A stretch of DNA of 64,000 bases from Ficedula albicollis (taxonomy: Eukaryota; Chordata; Aves; Passeriformes; Muscicapidae): contig NC_021674.1 in the NCBI RefSeq assembly GCF_000247815.1, forward strand, positions 8,381,611 through 8,445,610. Direction: 5' to 3'. The stretch's first letter is position 1; every line of letters begins with the position of its first letter. The translations under genes and the position numbers were made by a program. The notes beneath the pieces are model-generated. The model did no database searches and was not told the origin of the DNA. It worked only from the letters and a program-made list of their open reading frames with translations. This document shows positions 24,620-36,707 of the stretch, one piece after another.

Positions 24620-24655
24620 CCCATCCAAGGATTCTGGGATTCTGGGATTCAGATC
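24620..24655 (+). mobile_element. CR1 3' tail end with ATTCTGGG repeats
   Basis: CCCATCCAAGGATTCTGGG followed by further ATTCTGGG units is the terminal 8-bp microsatellite of a CR1. It continues the copy broken at 23941. CR1 elements characteristically end in short tandem octamers rather than poly-A. Confidence 0.85.
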
Positions 24656-25647
24656 TAACACAGTAAGGCAAGTAGGGTTGAATTTTGCTTTCATAAAGAT
24701 GAGATGTCATGGCCAGGCATTAGTTGAATTTTGCTTTTATAAAGATGAGATGTCATGGCCAGGCATTACTGCTACCAGAGAAAAGTTGGAAGGAAGAAGT
24801 AAAGATAGAATTTGGGCAGAGATCCCAGATTGCTGCTGCTAGAAGACATTGGGGATATTATCAGAAGTCTCCATGTATGTTTTAAAAACTTTTCTTTCTC
24901 TAAATCTTTGTGTAACCTTTACTTCTACTGTAAGTAAATGACATTTAAGCTTTCTGAGTTTGTTTCCCTCTTTTCATCATGGATTTTTGTTTTTCTTTTG
25001 AGTGTGTGCTTCCCCAAATTCGTATCTCACTAATTCAAAAGCCAAGGCACCCTTACAGCACAACTCACAACTTAGTTCATATCCTTAAAGTTAATTATTT
25101 TGTGTAAGATCGTTCATATAATCTTTGATACTTTCATTAAGATATAGTGGTTTTAAAATGAGACATGGTTATTCACCTGTTTATCTCAAACCTACAAAGA
25201 ATTACATAATTTATTAGCAGTAGTGCTAATAAATGCTTTCCTTGTATTTCCCATGAAAGTCATTATTTCCATCTCTTCCTTCTCTTCCACTGAACCTCAG
25301 AGCTGAGCAGAGTTACTTATTTTCCTCTGTGATCCTGCAGAGTGACCCCAGGAAGCTGCCAGGAGCCAGAATAGAATCCCACTGACCCCTCCCTAGGCAC
25401 TGAGATCTGGCTGCTTCCAGGTGGCTCCCAACTGAGGGGCAGCAAAGGTGAGCACCAGTGGCCATCACTCAGTTCTGCTGAGATCAGGGTCTGGGCTGGA
25501 CTTTCAGCACAGAAAATTTCCCAAGTGTTTCATGAAAGCTGACAATTAATACAATTAAATTGTTCTCTGGAGGAGTTGTGGTGTGGCTCAGAACAAACTG
25601 ACCTATAAATAACTTATACCTACATATTCCCCAATTCATATGATTTT
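24656..25647. other. Unannotated non-coding stretch
   Basis: No gene was recognised. It contains a 46-bp tandem duplication at 24677-24768 and a long AT-rich, repeat-free part (about 24850-25260). Confidence 0.5.
24677..24768. repeat. 46-bp tandem duplication
   Basis: 24677-24722 and 24723-24768 are adjacent copies (GTTGAATTTTGC to GGCATTA) with one visible difference (TTTCAT/TTTTAT). Confidence 0.94.
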
Positions 25648-25777
25648 TTAGACTCAGCTGGTCAGAGCATAGTTAACAAGACCAAGGTCACAAATTTGAT
25701 CCCTGTACAGGCATTGACTCAGAGTAGGACTTGATGATCCTTGTGGGTCCCTTCCAACCTGGAATATTCTGTTATTC
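25648..25777 (+). mobile_element. SINE: tRNA-Ile head, CR1-like tail (TguSINE1 type)
   Basis: The head (about 25648-25715) follows tRNA-Ile. TTAGACTCAGCTGGTCAGAGC stands for the A-box region TTAGCTCAGTTGGTTAGAGC, and then come GACCAAGGTCAC, the B box AATTTGATCCC (usual GGTTCGATCCC), and GTACAGGCA. The tail reads GGACTTGATGATCC, TGTGGGTCCCTTCCAACC and ends ATTCTGTTATTCT, a CR1-type 3' end that would be recognised by the CR1 reverse transcriptase. This tRNA-head plus CR1-tail design is the published structure of TguSINE1, which is known from songbirds. The A and B boxes are mutated, so this is an old copy. It is not a functional tRNA gene: the anticodon loop is shortened and the 3' half fuses to LINE sequence. 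Confidence 0.8.
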
Positions 25778-26083
25778 TCCACTTTATACCATCAACTCTG
25801 TGATGAAACACTGCATCTGAATTGTTTCATTTCACACCTGGCTTCCTCTTTATATTAATGTTATTTTATGCTTTTAAATTTCAGAGGAAGCTAAACAGAA
25901 GGTAGCATAGCAAAGCAAACCTTGCAGCCTCGTTTATCAGTGTCACTTAAGGTGATGCTGTCTTTGCTGAGTCAGAAAGCTGCCCCTTGATTTATGACTG
26001 CCTGCTTTTTGGAAGAAGCTTTTCTCAACCACAGGGTCTAAAGTTGAAAGAAACTTTCCAGTCACCTGCCCTGGCAATCCACA
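25778..26083. other. Unannotated spacer
   Basis: Nothing is recognised in this spacer between the SINE and the next LTR. Confidence 0.5.
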
Positions 26084-26678
26084 TGCAGTGTGCTGGTTTT
26101 GCATGGGAAGAGGGCACAGACACACACAGACAGAGGGGTTTTTCTCCATGAGAACTTCCTCTGTGAGTTGCTGAGTTGCTGGGGCCAATCAGAAGCTCAT
26201 TTAATAATTGACAGCCTGGGAAACCAATTAGAGAAGTTACTTTGTCTCCATGAATCACATTGGTAGAGGTGAGAAGGTCTGTTTTGATTTCTGGCTTGAT
26301 GGCTCGGAACAGCTGTGGGGAGGCGAAGCCTTCCCCAGCGTGGCTTGAGATCCTGGCATGGCTCTAGCACGGCCTGGCCCAGCTCCTTCACCTTCTGTGT
26401 AACATTTTAACCCTTCTAATGCTCAGATAAGACTGCAGATCTCCTGTTCTCCCTTGAATGAGAAGAATAAAGCAGAAAGTATACTAGAGCTAGTGAAGTA
26501 AGAGCCAAGTTTCCAGATGGGAAGAGATTGAGGAGATGCCGTGAAAGCTGACTGAAAAATCTTTTTGTAAGCTAACTGTGGGGGACTGGACTACACTGAA
26601 AATTCCTTTAAATTGTGGAGAAAATACATGGGAGGTTGAAATGTTTGAGAAAAGGATCCTTTGCCCCAAAGGAATGGG

Positions 26679-27111
26679 GAAGACACAAGAGAGCTGGTTT
26701 TTTTTTTCCTCTTGGGAAAAATCCCTATGGCCAGACCAAAAGAATCTCCTCTCCCTGAAGTGAGCTGAAATGATTATTTAAGTGAAAGACTGAATTAAGT
26801 GTTTCTGTATATTGTTGTTAAGAAATGTGAGAGGGGGGAAGAGGGAGTGAGAAACACAGCTCTGGGAAGGTTGTGAAGATGGGAGGAGTTTCATGATTTG
26901 CAGATTTCTTTTTCCTGGGTGACTGCGAATTGTGAAAGTGAAGACACAAGAGAGCTGGTTTTTTTTTTCCTCTTGGGAAAAATCCCTATGGCCAGACCAA
27001 AAGAATCTCCTCTCCCTGAAGTGAGCTGAAATGATTATTTAAGTGAAAGACTGAATTAAGTGTTTCTGTATATTGTTGTTAAGAAATGTGAGAGGGGGGA
27101 AGAGGGAGTGA
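26679..27111. repeat. 172-bp block repeated at 261-bp spacing in LTR
   Basis: 26679-26850 recurs at 26940-27111 and looks identical by eye. The 89 bp between the copies is single. This fits a 261-bp tandem duplication whose second copy is truncated. Confidence 0.94.
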
Positions 27112-27158
27112 TCTGAAAATCTTATTCTGAATTTCTTATTTTTCTCTATGTTGTTAAT

Positions 27159-27300
27159 AAATTTCTTCTTAGTACCCTTTTAAGTTTTAGGCCTGCCTTG
27201 TTTTTGCTTCTACTCCTATAATCCTATCCAAATTTCTTCTTAGTACCCTTTTAAGTTTTAGGCCTGCCTTGTTTTTGCTTCTAATCCTATAATCCTATCC
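27159..27300. repeat. 71-bp tandem duplication near LTR 3' end
   Basis: 27159-27229 and 27230-27300 are adjacent copies with one visible mismatch (CTACTCC/CTAATCC). The copies begin inside the AATAAA region. Confidence 0.94.
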
Positions 27301-27358
27301 CACAACAGAAATTGAGTATATTAGAATTGGCAAACCTAAACTAAACCAAGACATGCAG

Positions 27359-29377
27359 GCTGTCACATGTTGGTGCTGTACTGTGGTGCTGGGGGATGTC
27401 TGCAGCAAGCCAACAACGTGGCATTTGAGGGGCTCAGCTCTCTTGTGCCTGCTAATAAGCTTTTGTGCAGTGTGTGTAGGCAGCTTTAATTGCTTCTGCT
27501 CAAAGCTGGGCAAAGCAAAACTATTTCCTTTCAAGGTCATCTCTAGGATGCTGCTGAGTTTCCAGGCCTGATGCTAGCTAAGATTTGTTCAAAGAAAAAA
27601 ATCTGTTTAACTTCATCCAGCCTGTTTTTGGCTGCCAAAAGACTTTGGTAGAAAAGAGGGAAAAGAGGGAAGCAGAAAATAGTGTTGTTGAAAGATACCT
27701 CTGCTCTTAGTTATGATGGGAACAAGAGATTGGCTTTTCTGGGAAGGCAGCAGCCTGGGTTAGTAAAATCAGTTTCCTGAGATTTAAGTCTCTTCCCACC
27801 AAAGGTCATTTCTACACAGTTATTCACTTAGATGTATCAATTAGCCAAAATAGAGGTGGATTTGAGCCAGATGCTAAGAACTAACCCCTGCTCATGTGGT
27901 TTATTGACTGCAGTAGGGAGCCTGCTGATTTACAGGAGTGTAGTTAAAAGGAGATCCAGGACTTAATGAGGTGCTTTAAAGCAAGGAGTTATATATGAGA
28001 GTCTCATGAGTTGAAGGTGAGGGTGCAGCCTCCAGGCAGCTGAGAATAGGAGAAGAGTAGAAATAAGCTCTGGAATCAGTGGCTTAGTAAGGCACTTGCT
28101 CATGCTTGGCTGGTCTGGCTCCTCTGGGACTGGGACCAGTTGGTCCCAGATGGAGTGTTTTACTGGAGACCAGCCCCTTTGGACAGTCAAGGAAGTCACA
28201 GCATCTGACCCCTACCACACATTTTCTTGTTTTGATGCAGTTTTGACAATCCAGGTAATATCAACCAACAGCTACTTTAACCGTGACTTTCAGGGAAATA
28301 GAAGGATGCTGTCAGCATAAAAATTCTGTGGGAAAGGATGGTGGTTCTTGCTTACTTGGGCTTGTAAACTGTTAAGTGCTGAACTTGGACAGGGCATCTG
28401 GATGTGAGACTGCTTATTTAAAATGGAAATCAGCAAAGAAAACAATATGTATGATTTCCAACCAGACCTTGTCAGTCCAGCAACATTATTCATGTTTGCT
28501 TCTGTTCTGTTGCTTCACAGTCAATATAATGGGGTGTTGTACATTATCAGTGTAACCTATAGTCATTGCTCCTAATAAGTTTCCCTTTAGACAGGTGATT
28601 TTTCAAATAATCCAAATTACTGGAATGCTAAATATCTCTCAGAGGAGGGCCAGACCACTCAGGAATATTGGGAACCATGTATACACTTTGTAGGTGCTTT
28701 ATTAGCTACCACTTAAAATCCCTCAGAAGTCCATGGATCCTTGGGATTGGATGGAAAACCATTGCCCCAGACAGAGAAGATGAGGGAAGCTGCTAGTGTA
28801 ACCCAGCTGGGGAGAAGCAAAGCTGCTGGAATAATATTGTCTGTTAAGAAAATTGAACCTTATGCTATTTGTCAAATGGTCAGTGATTTCCAAACAAGCT
28901 TGATTCAAAGGTCAGAATTTTATGCTGAACGTTCAGATGTGGTTATTTTTGCTCATTTACATGATATTCAATTATTTCTTAGTTCCCTTCTGTCATGTTA
29001 TGGATGGGCACTGTAAACAGTGCTAATGAGGCTGTATCTGTTATCTTGTAGTACATACAACTAATCACCAAGTAAAATTAAGATAGGCTGAATTTCAGTG
29101 TTTGAAACAGTGGATGGGATTTAATAAAAAATGACATTGAGGTAGCTGCAACAACTTCACTTCTTTAATATATTCAGATTTGGAAACAGGCTGTTGGTAA
29201 ACCTTTTTGGTACAGCCACTGAATTTTCTTAAGAATGGATGCTCTTTGATGTTTGATCTTTGCATGCTTTCAAGCCTAATCAACAAGAAGATTTAATCAG
29301 TGAAACAGATAGCAGCTAACAAGCTCTGAGAGATGTTCATGTGTTAGAAAAACAAATTACTTGTGGGTAGATTGCCC
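27359..29377. other. Unannotated non-coding stretch
   Basis: No gene or repeat family was recognised. The largest open frame is 91 codons. Confidence 0.5.
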
Positions 29378-29921
29378 TGTTAAGGTTTAGGGCTGGACAT
29401 GCTTCAATGATCTTAGACCCAGGGGGAGCTTAACTAGGCTTGGGAAGAAGGATGTACCACTGATAGTGGACACGAAGAATGCAGAATTTATGGGCCCCAA
29501 GGACATTTAGCAGAACTCCCAAGATAAGGAAGAAAGTTATAAAGCAACTCTGCTGAATCAGCTCTGAGTGGGTAGAAGGTAATTCTTGCAGGGGAAGCTC
29601 ACAGATCACTGACCTGAGAAACCCAGCTCAGAAAAGGAAAAACCTGTGCATGGGGATTAATTAGCATGAGAAGCGAGAGTGTCATTAACCAAAGATAGAA
29701 TACTAATTAACAAGAGAACTGTGTGACTTGTAGCCTAATCCCTTTGTTTGCTAAAATGTAAAAATAGTAAAAAGTTTTGATAGCTGGTGTGCTTGATTTG
29801 TGGAACACTACACAGCACCCAGGCCTGCACAGCTCTGAAATAAATAACCTATATCTCTCTCAAGTGTGTAATTATTGGCTTATTGCACACCAGGTAATGA
29901 ACCTGATTTTTGTGGACAACA
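29378..29921 (+). mobile_element. ERV LTR-like element (plus)
   Basis: It starts about TGTTAAGGTTTAGGGCTGG and runs through GATAGTGGACACGAAG and GGGGAAGCTCACAGATCAC to GCCTGCACAGCTCTG. AATAAA is at 29839-29844, then TATCTCTCTCAAGTGTGTAA, GGCTTATTGCAC and TTTGTGGACAAC. The AATAAA followed by a short U5 with TTGCAC is typical of one avian ERV LTR group. No target-site duplication was found and both ends are approximate. Confidence 0.6.
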
Positions 29922-31034
29922 CGAGAGGGCAGACTGTGGGGGTATTTTATTTTCCTTATTTTATTTCATAATGACTGATTGACCAAACTTTAGGTTTGTT
30001 AGAGAAACTTTTTTTCTTCTTAGTTTGGATCCTAAATTTACTCCTACAGTGCTTTAGAAATATATTGTATAGAGGAACACCAATGGAAATACCTTGACAA
30101 CACATTTATTATAGAGAATTAGGTCACTGTTATATTTTTTACCAATCTTTCTGTGGAATGAATGCCGTATTTCCTGAAAACTAAATATAGCAATGTGCAT
30201 TGAATGCTAATGTGTAGATTTCTCTGAGTTAAAGTGTTATAGACAGATCTTCAGAAAGCCTCCAGGGGTTATGTAAGGATTTTAAAGATAAGTTGTTGGT
30301 TACATGTAAAATATTGCAGGCCAGTTAAAGAAAGTGGTCAGAATTAGTCAGTGTGTCTTGTGTTTCTGTAAATGATTTAAAGAATAAGGAGTCAGAAACG
30401 TTTAAATTAGAAGTGTCCTGCTTGGGCTAGTGTGGAATATGCCACTCAAGGTAGAATTAATGACTTAATTATCCCTGTTTTTCCAAATATGCTCTCATCG
30501 AGGACTCGCTTTGATGGTTCCTACTTCATGGCTTTGCAGGACTCATCAAGATATTATTAGTTCAGACTCAGAACGAGGGAAGGCAACTCTGCCACAGCTT
30601 GAAGTATAATGGAATGAAGCCTGACACTGAAATATTGTAGGGTTTGCCTGATTTTGCACCCTCTGATGTGTGGTATAATTCGCAGGAAGGCAGAACCTAG
30701 GCAGCTGCTAAATCTAGATACAGGTCACTAGAAACAAGCTGTAAGATCTTCCATGAGCCTGATCACACTGTAGAGACAGTGCTGTCAGCATTGCACTCCC
30801 ATGTGTGTGACAGGTTTGTTGCCTTGTGCTGGTGAGGAAACTCAGATCCACAATGTTTTCAAAAACTTGTTGTATATCACCCACCCAGGCCTGACTAAAA
30901 TGTCTCTTCTCTGCCTGCCCCCAGATGGGCATAAACAAAAGTAAATTCAGACACGCTCCTTGCTTTGGGACACATCCTTGAAAAGATTTAGAATTTTATT
31001 TTTCCCTCCCTGAAGTCCACTGATTGAATTCTTC
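29922..31034. other. Unannotated non-coding stretch
   Basis: I see no recognisable gene or element. The sequence is AT-rich. Confidence 0.5.
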
Positions 31035-31039
31035 AGTCT

Positions 31040-31603
31040 TGTCCTAGGTTGCAATGTAAAGATATGCCCAAAGGTGTGTATTCTATCACCATCTGCTGAA
31101 ACCCAGTGGGGCAGTGATCCTTGTCTCTGTGTGAGATATCCTCTGCTAATGGGCCATCTGTTAAAACCAGATGAGGCAACTCCCACGACCCACCCTTCCT
31201 TCAGGAAGATATCATCTGTTAATGGCCATTGAGTCCCACTGTATGACTCATAAAATTACATCATCCTACTGGGAGATGCTCCAGTCAGGGGGAGGAGGCA
31301 AGCCTTCTCTACCTGGGTAAAAACTGAGATTTGGAACACTAAAGCTGCCCTTACCCACTGGTTTCCAGAGGACAAGAGCTACCAGGATCACTGCCAGGAT
31401 TTCTACAGGATCACTGCTTCGAGAAGACAACTTCATCTGGACTGCTACCACCACCCTAACTAGCGGGGTGTCAGGTTGTATTCTGACTCTGTCAGTGGTT
31501 TTTCTTTTGTAGTATTGCATGTATTTTATTTTTCTCTTTTTTCCTATTAAATTGTACTTCTGACTTGGAGTCTCTCACTGGTTTTTATTTCAAAACCATT
31601 AGA
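31040..31603 (+). mobile_element. Solo ERV LTR (plus), TSD AGTCT
   Basis: It starts TGTCCTAGGTTGC and ends AAAACCATTAGA, where the last dinucleotide is GA instead of CA (a point mutation). Target-site duplications AGTCT at 31035-31039 and 31604-31608 are perfect. It has a promoter-like CTACCTGGGTAAAAACTGAG (near 31310) and ATTAAA at 31546-31551 before CTTCTGACTTGGAGTCTC. It is the same family as 46118-46768 (opposite strand) and shares U3 blocks with the LTRs at 8798 and 39413. Confidence 0.92.
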
Positions 31604-31608
31604 AGTCT

Positions 31609-32844
31609 CAACACTTTTTATTTTTTTTTTCATTTTGGGGAAGAGGGAGGGTGAACAATTGGTCCTGTTATGTTGGCAGCACAGAGAAAGATGGAGAGGG
31701 AAAGTCCTGTCCCTTGGCAGTGCCTGACTGTCCCAGAGAGTTGCAGGGCTTTCTGCCAGCAGGAATTGGGACAGCCCTTCCTCCTGACCTCTAGGAACAG
31801 AGCAGTGTAGTGCTGTGGGAGGGACAGGCCAGTGGCTGGGCTTTGGGAGATCTGGGAAACTGCAGATTACCCAGCATTATCCACCAAACACTGTGGCTGA
31901 CCAGCTGCTTCTACAGGCAAAAAAGCCAAAACCTGACACTCCTTGTTTTGTTGCTTTATTTTCATTGTCTTGGTTAAGTGGGTCTTTTTTTCCCCTCACA
32001 TGTCTGGAATTCATCTGGTGCCCAGATGTTTGCTGGCAGAGGTGCACAGAACCACTCAGTAAACAGGTTCAGGAATGGCCAAGGTGCAACACAAAATCTG
32101 TGGATCAAGGCAAAGGCTGTGCAGACCAGTCCCTGCCCTCTCGAATGAGCAGTGGAGCACAGGAATGAGCACAGGCTGCAGGCAAGGCAGGGGAGGGGTG
32201 CATGGGGAGCTCTCTGGCTGCTCAGCTGGACTAATGAGCTTGTCCTGTTAGTTCCCTCTTCAGAAAGCTCACACTGGCAGAATCAGCTCTGGAGGAAAAG
32301 GGGGACAGCGATTTTAAGCATCCTAAGAGACTTCTAAAAGCACAAGTCATGTTTGAGCACAGAAAGCTGCAAATGTTTTGATGTTAATTGAAGGATGTTT
32401 CAGCCTGATTTAATTTGTTCATTGCCCTGCTGACAAATTATGTAGTTCTGTGATATGGTGGGTGCCTTTATGCACTTTATCCTAATTATTGATAAGTAAG
32501 TGTGAGCAGTAACAGTGCCTAGCCCTTAATGGGGGAGGGAGGGGGTGGGGAGGAAAGCAAGCTGTTTGAATCATCAGGACTTCTTTGACTGTGACTGCTG
32601 GTGAGACGATCACCTCATTTTAGGGCTGGAAAAGCAGGCATTTTAGAGGATTAATCCTGTTGAAGGTCTGAGACTAAAACCCCCTCCTGTCTGTAACCTT
32701 CATTGCCAACTCATCAGTTTTGTGAAAAACAACTACAGAGCTCTCATGAAGTCAGGTCATTTTGGGTAATTTTGACTGTGGAGCAGGGATCTTTGTATGG
32801 CTCTTATCTGATTGTGCTAGTTGTGCTAGATATGAGCTGTATGC
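31609..32844. other. Unannotated non-coding stretch
   Basis: No gene was recognised. A short G-rich patch lies at 32531-32552. Confidence 0.5.
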
Positions 32845-33350
32845 CATGTGCCCACCAAAGCCACTCTATCCCTCCCTTCCTCAGCTGAACAGGGGAGAGA
32901 AAACACAATGAAAGGCTCATGAGTTGAGATAAGGGCAGGGAGAGATAATTCACCAGTTAGTGTCATGGGCAAAGCAGTCTCAACTCAGGGAAATTACTTT
33001 AATTTACTACCAATCAAAATCAGAGTCAGATAATGAGACGTAAAATAAATCCTAAAAATACCATTTCCCCCCCAACCCTCCCTCCTTCCCAGGCTTAACT
33101 CAATTTCTGATTCTCTGCCTCCTCCCTGCCAGCAGCACAGGAAAATGGGGAATGAATGGTCAGTTCATCAAATGTTTCTGCCACTGCTTCCTCCTCAGGG
33201 AGAGGTGTCCTTCTCCTGCTCCAGCATGGGGTCACTCCCATGGGAGACAATCCTCCACGACTTTCTCCAACATGAGTCCTTCCCATAGGCTACACTTGTT
33301 CACAGACTGCTCCAGTGAGGGTCCCTTCCATGGGGGCATTCCTTCAGGTT
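32845..33350 (-). mobile_element. Truncated ERV LTR (minus)
   Basis: The order is the same as the left half of 2920-4998. It runs CTCATGAGTTGAGATAAGGGC, GGGCAAAGCAGTCTCAACTC, an ACTTTAATTTACTACC polyadenylation region read in reverse, GATAATGAGACGTAAAATAAA, and then blocks of GGGTCCTTCCCAT type. It breaks off near 33350 before the other LTR end. No target-site duplication was found. Confidence 0.65.
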
Positions 33351-34424
33351 GTAAAAAACAAATATGAATATTTTTTGTGGTAGCAGAGCAGGGAGGAGAC
33401 AACATGGGCTAGGTCCAGGTCTTCAGTTAGAGGCTTTGGAATCATGTTCTGAAATTAGGGAGCAGCCAAGATCTCTTCTCTGAGGAATTCTTGTCCCTGT
33501 CTCAGCTCTCTGCTCACTTCTGTGCAGGTGTTTAGCCTGGGAAGGATTTGGTCTTGTGGTGTGGTACTTCAGAATGTGGTACATAATCTGTGTTGTAATT
33601 TGGTTTCCAGTTCTGGCTGCTCCTTTCTGAAGTCAGTATTTTGGCAAGTGGAGCAGTTGCACGTTCTGTTTCCAGAGTGATTTAGTATGAGCAGAGTTTA
33701 AAAAAACACCAAAGGTGCTAATGTTAGGCAGTTGCATATTCTTCATACAAAACTATCCTTCTAGGCAGTATTCCAGGATCTAGATAATTTCTGAAGGAGA
33801 ATTTTGGTGCTTTGCAATGTGCTTTGCAATGTGTGAGCCTAGCATGTAGCAGAATATGTAATACTCATTCTGGCCACTGGACACCATGGTGATAAGGAAT
33901 ACTAAGAATTTTTTAAAAAATATATTCTTGATTAATAAAAACATAACACTTACTGCAAGATCAGGTGCTGGAAGTAGATCAAATCTTATCCTTTGCTGAA
34001 TTACGAAATTAAGCTAATGCTCTAAAAATCTCCCAGCTTTTTGGATGGGATGGAAAACGTTTTGCAAACTGTAAGGGTTATAAAAGTGAAAATAGCTGGG
34101 TTTCCAATCTAATTCTGTAACAAGGGTATATAATGAAGGAGAAGCAGAAATGGATGCTGTTGAATTTGTGCATAAGGGTTAGTGAGGCTTGGCCTCTTTC
34201 TCAAATGTGCTGCAGTTGCATGAAATAGTTGAAGATGAAAAATGAGGTTTTCAACCAGGACCCAAGTGCCCTGTCACATTGTGACAGTTAAAATGGGTAA
34301 ATAAACTTCTTCTGAAATATGAAAGTGCAAATTAACAAAAAAACAGGAATATTCTGAAAGATGGCCTGAAGCCTCTCATGAAGGAGTGGCTAGGTTTTTA
34401 TTTTAGTTGTATTGTTATTATTCA
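33351..34424. other. Unannotated non-coding stretch
   Basis: Nothing is recognised here beyond a 14-bp GTGCTTTGCAAT duplication near 33811-33838. Confidence 0.5.
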
Positions 34425-34600
34425 CCACAGTAGAATGTGCATGTAGGTTTCTGAAATTTCCTCTGGACCCACTTGAACAGGTCTGTGTCTTTTTTTATGC
34501 TGGGATCTCACCAGAGCTGGATGCAGCATTCCAGGTGGGATCTCACCAGAGCAGAGCAGCGGGGCAGGATCACCCCAATAGCTATGGGTATGTGTCTGGT
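34425..34600 (-). mobile_element. CR1 LINE ORF2 C-terminal fragment (minus)
   Basis: The minus strand encodes GVILPRCSALVRSHLECCIQLW, the conserved CR1 segment LPLYSALVRPHLEYC.QLW, followed by HKKRHRPVQVGPEEI in the usual position of the ERVQRR block. It is a short 5'- and 3'-truncated fragment. The 16-bp GGGATCTCACCAGAGC occurs twice (34502 and 34537) because of a small internal duplication. Confidence 0.8.
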
Positions 34601-36707
34601 GTGGAGTGTTTGTCCTCTCAACAGGTAACCCAAGCCAGACCTGTCTGAGGGGGTGTTTGGTGACCTCTCTACAGCTCCATCTTTGGGATTTTTTTCCACA
34701 TTCTAGATCTGCCTCCGGAAGCTGAGTATGATACAGCAGTTCTTGTTTTTGTGTCATGCCTGCACAGCTGTCACTTTGAGCGTGCTTGGCAGGGTGATGA
34801 GATTGATGGTGAGGAGAGGTGTGAGCAAGTGCTGCACTGCTCTCCCAGCCTGAATAAATGCACTGGGCGTGCTGGAGCTGGCACTCTGCAGCAGGACTGC
34901 TGAATCAGCCACCCTGGGTACCCCTGCCAGGACATTGCTAGAAGCAAACCTTGTATTTTCCGGCAGTGGTGCAGAGGGACTTCGAGGTTTAATGGGATGA
35001 CATTAATTAGCAAAACTCCCTAGCTTTAACAGTACTGTAGTTTTCTATTGGAATAAGTCTTGCATGATCATTACCTCTGTCTGATTTTTCTTCCACTCCC
35101 AGTAATTCCTGACCCTGGCTGACAAATTTCATCGATCTAATGAATGTGCAGCGTTCCCAGAGTTATTGAATTTCCTACAAATACTGAGAAAATTGTTGGC
35201 CAAAGGAACAGTCCTGATTGACTCAGAAGTTTGGTGCCTCAGCTTGCAGTTGACCCGAACAAGCATCAAGGCGAGCTGAAAGGAGAGATTAGCAGCAAAT
35301 GTCTTGTGAAACATAGAGAGAAATTGTGAGTATTGCAGTGGGGAAAAGTGAAAAGGAAAAAGTTCAAGAATGCAAATATGCTAGGAGAAATTCCACTAAT
35401 TGGCAAACTGGTTTGTTAAGGAACCAGAGCAGGGAGGAGAACTCCCTATAAAAAGTTGCACCTTTCCTGTTGGTGCATCGTCCAAGTACCTTCTAGTCCT
35501 TAGTGTGTAGTCAGCCTCTCTCTTGTGGAACTTGGCCTCTCTTCATATGTCCAGTGCCACCAGAGAGGAGACAAGCACAACAGAAACTGGGACCTACAGA
35601 GGGGTGACCCTGTGCCCTCAGGTGTTTTTGTGGCTGTCCTTGTTTCACAGCACATCTGAATTCTGCTAAAATGGGGCTTGTGCTGGGGGAGCATTCCCTG
35701 GGAGGAGGATCTGAAGAGGTGGTTTGGCACCTGTCAAAATTGGTGAGGCCCTGCTAGGGCAAAGGTGCTGGTGTTGTTTCACACGTGTGAGGAGGCTGAA
35801 AAGGGATGTCTGTGGGAATCTGCCAGGAACTGTTTATCAGCAGTGAGACAGAGCTTGGATCCACAGGGTTTAAATAGCCACAGGGTCGCTACAAGCTCCA
35901 GAGAAGACACACCCCCCTCTTTTGGGGGGTTCTTTCCAAGCAGGAGAGATCCTGTTCAGAATACACTGAGGGGTTATGGAGATGTGTCTGGGTGACCACA
36001 GAATGAAAAGCAACACAGCAAGTTGGAGGCTTGTGGCTGAAAATGCAAAATTATGCATGAGCTGAGCAAACCCTGGTCACTTCTGGTGCTTTGTTGTTGT
36101 GGGATGCAACAGGATTTTGCCAGCCTTTGGCCACAGTAGGGTAGAAGGATGACTCATGCCTAAAGCATGATCAGGTTTTGAATTAAAAATTTAAGTCGCA
36201 GATGGACCTTCGGATGTTTTTTTAAAACAAATCTGTTCCAAAACTCTTTGGAGGAAGATTAGTTGGGAGATACCCCAAGCTACTCTGTGACTGTTAATAC
36301 TGATTCTGAGAATTTGTCAATCCTCCAAGTTAGGAGATTAAGGAGAGAAAAGACACATCTTTTCTGCTTTAACAAGATCTCTGTCTAAAATCTCCTGGAC
36401 AGCTTCTAGGAACTTCAGTCTTAGCCTCTCATGTCAGAGTATAGGGAGTACACCAACATCTGGGTTCTGATTTGGTGATCTCTTGGCAAGAGCTGAGTAA
36501 GTCAGCTCTTTTTCTGACCAAACACCGTTAACATTTGGTTATTGTATTGGATATGTATTATAGGGAGAAAATGCAGAGAAATTATGATACTTCAAATTAG
36601 TAGGCAAGACTAACCTCAAAGCTATGCAAATTCAGGTTAGATGCTGAACGCACATCTTCTGTATGGAGTAACTGTCCTAAGAAAGCATCCTCCAAGTTCC
36701 TTCAGCT
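34601..36707. other. Unannotated non-coding stretch
   Basis: No gene was recognised. A TATAAAAA at 35447-35454 is isolated and is not called as a promoter. Confidence 0.5.

Larger units (their letters stand above)
26089..27353 (+). mobile_element. Solo ERV LTR, 1.27 kb, TSD TGCAG
   Basis: The termini are TGTGCTGGTTTTGC...AACCAAGACA and the 5-bp target-site duplications TGCAG (26084-26088 and 27354-27358) are perfect. Plus orientation follows from AATAAA at 27156-27161, then TTTCTTCTTAGTACCC. The LTR is enlarged by two duplications: a 172-bp block repeated at a 261-bp spacing, and a 71-bp block near the 3' end. Without them it would be about 930 bp. There is no internal ERV sequence beside it. 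Confidence 0.92.

Noticed and set aside
25648..25720. tRNA-Ile gene
   Set aside because: The anticodon arm is shortened, the B box is mutated, and the 3' half fuses into a CR1-type tail; it is a SINE.
35447..35454. TATA box and promoter
   Set aside because: An isolated TATAAAAA has no supported downstream exon, CpG island or LTR match.
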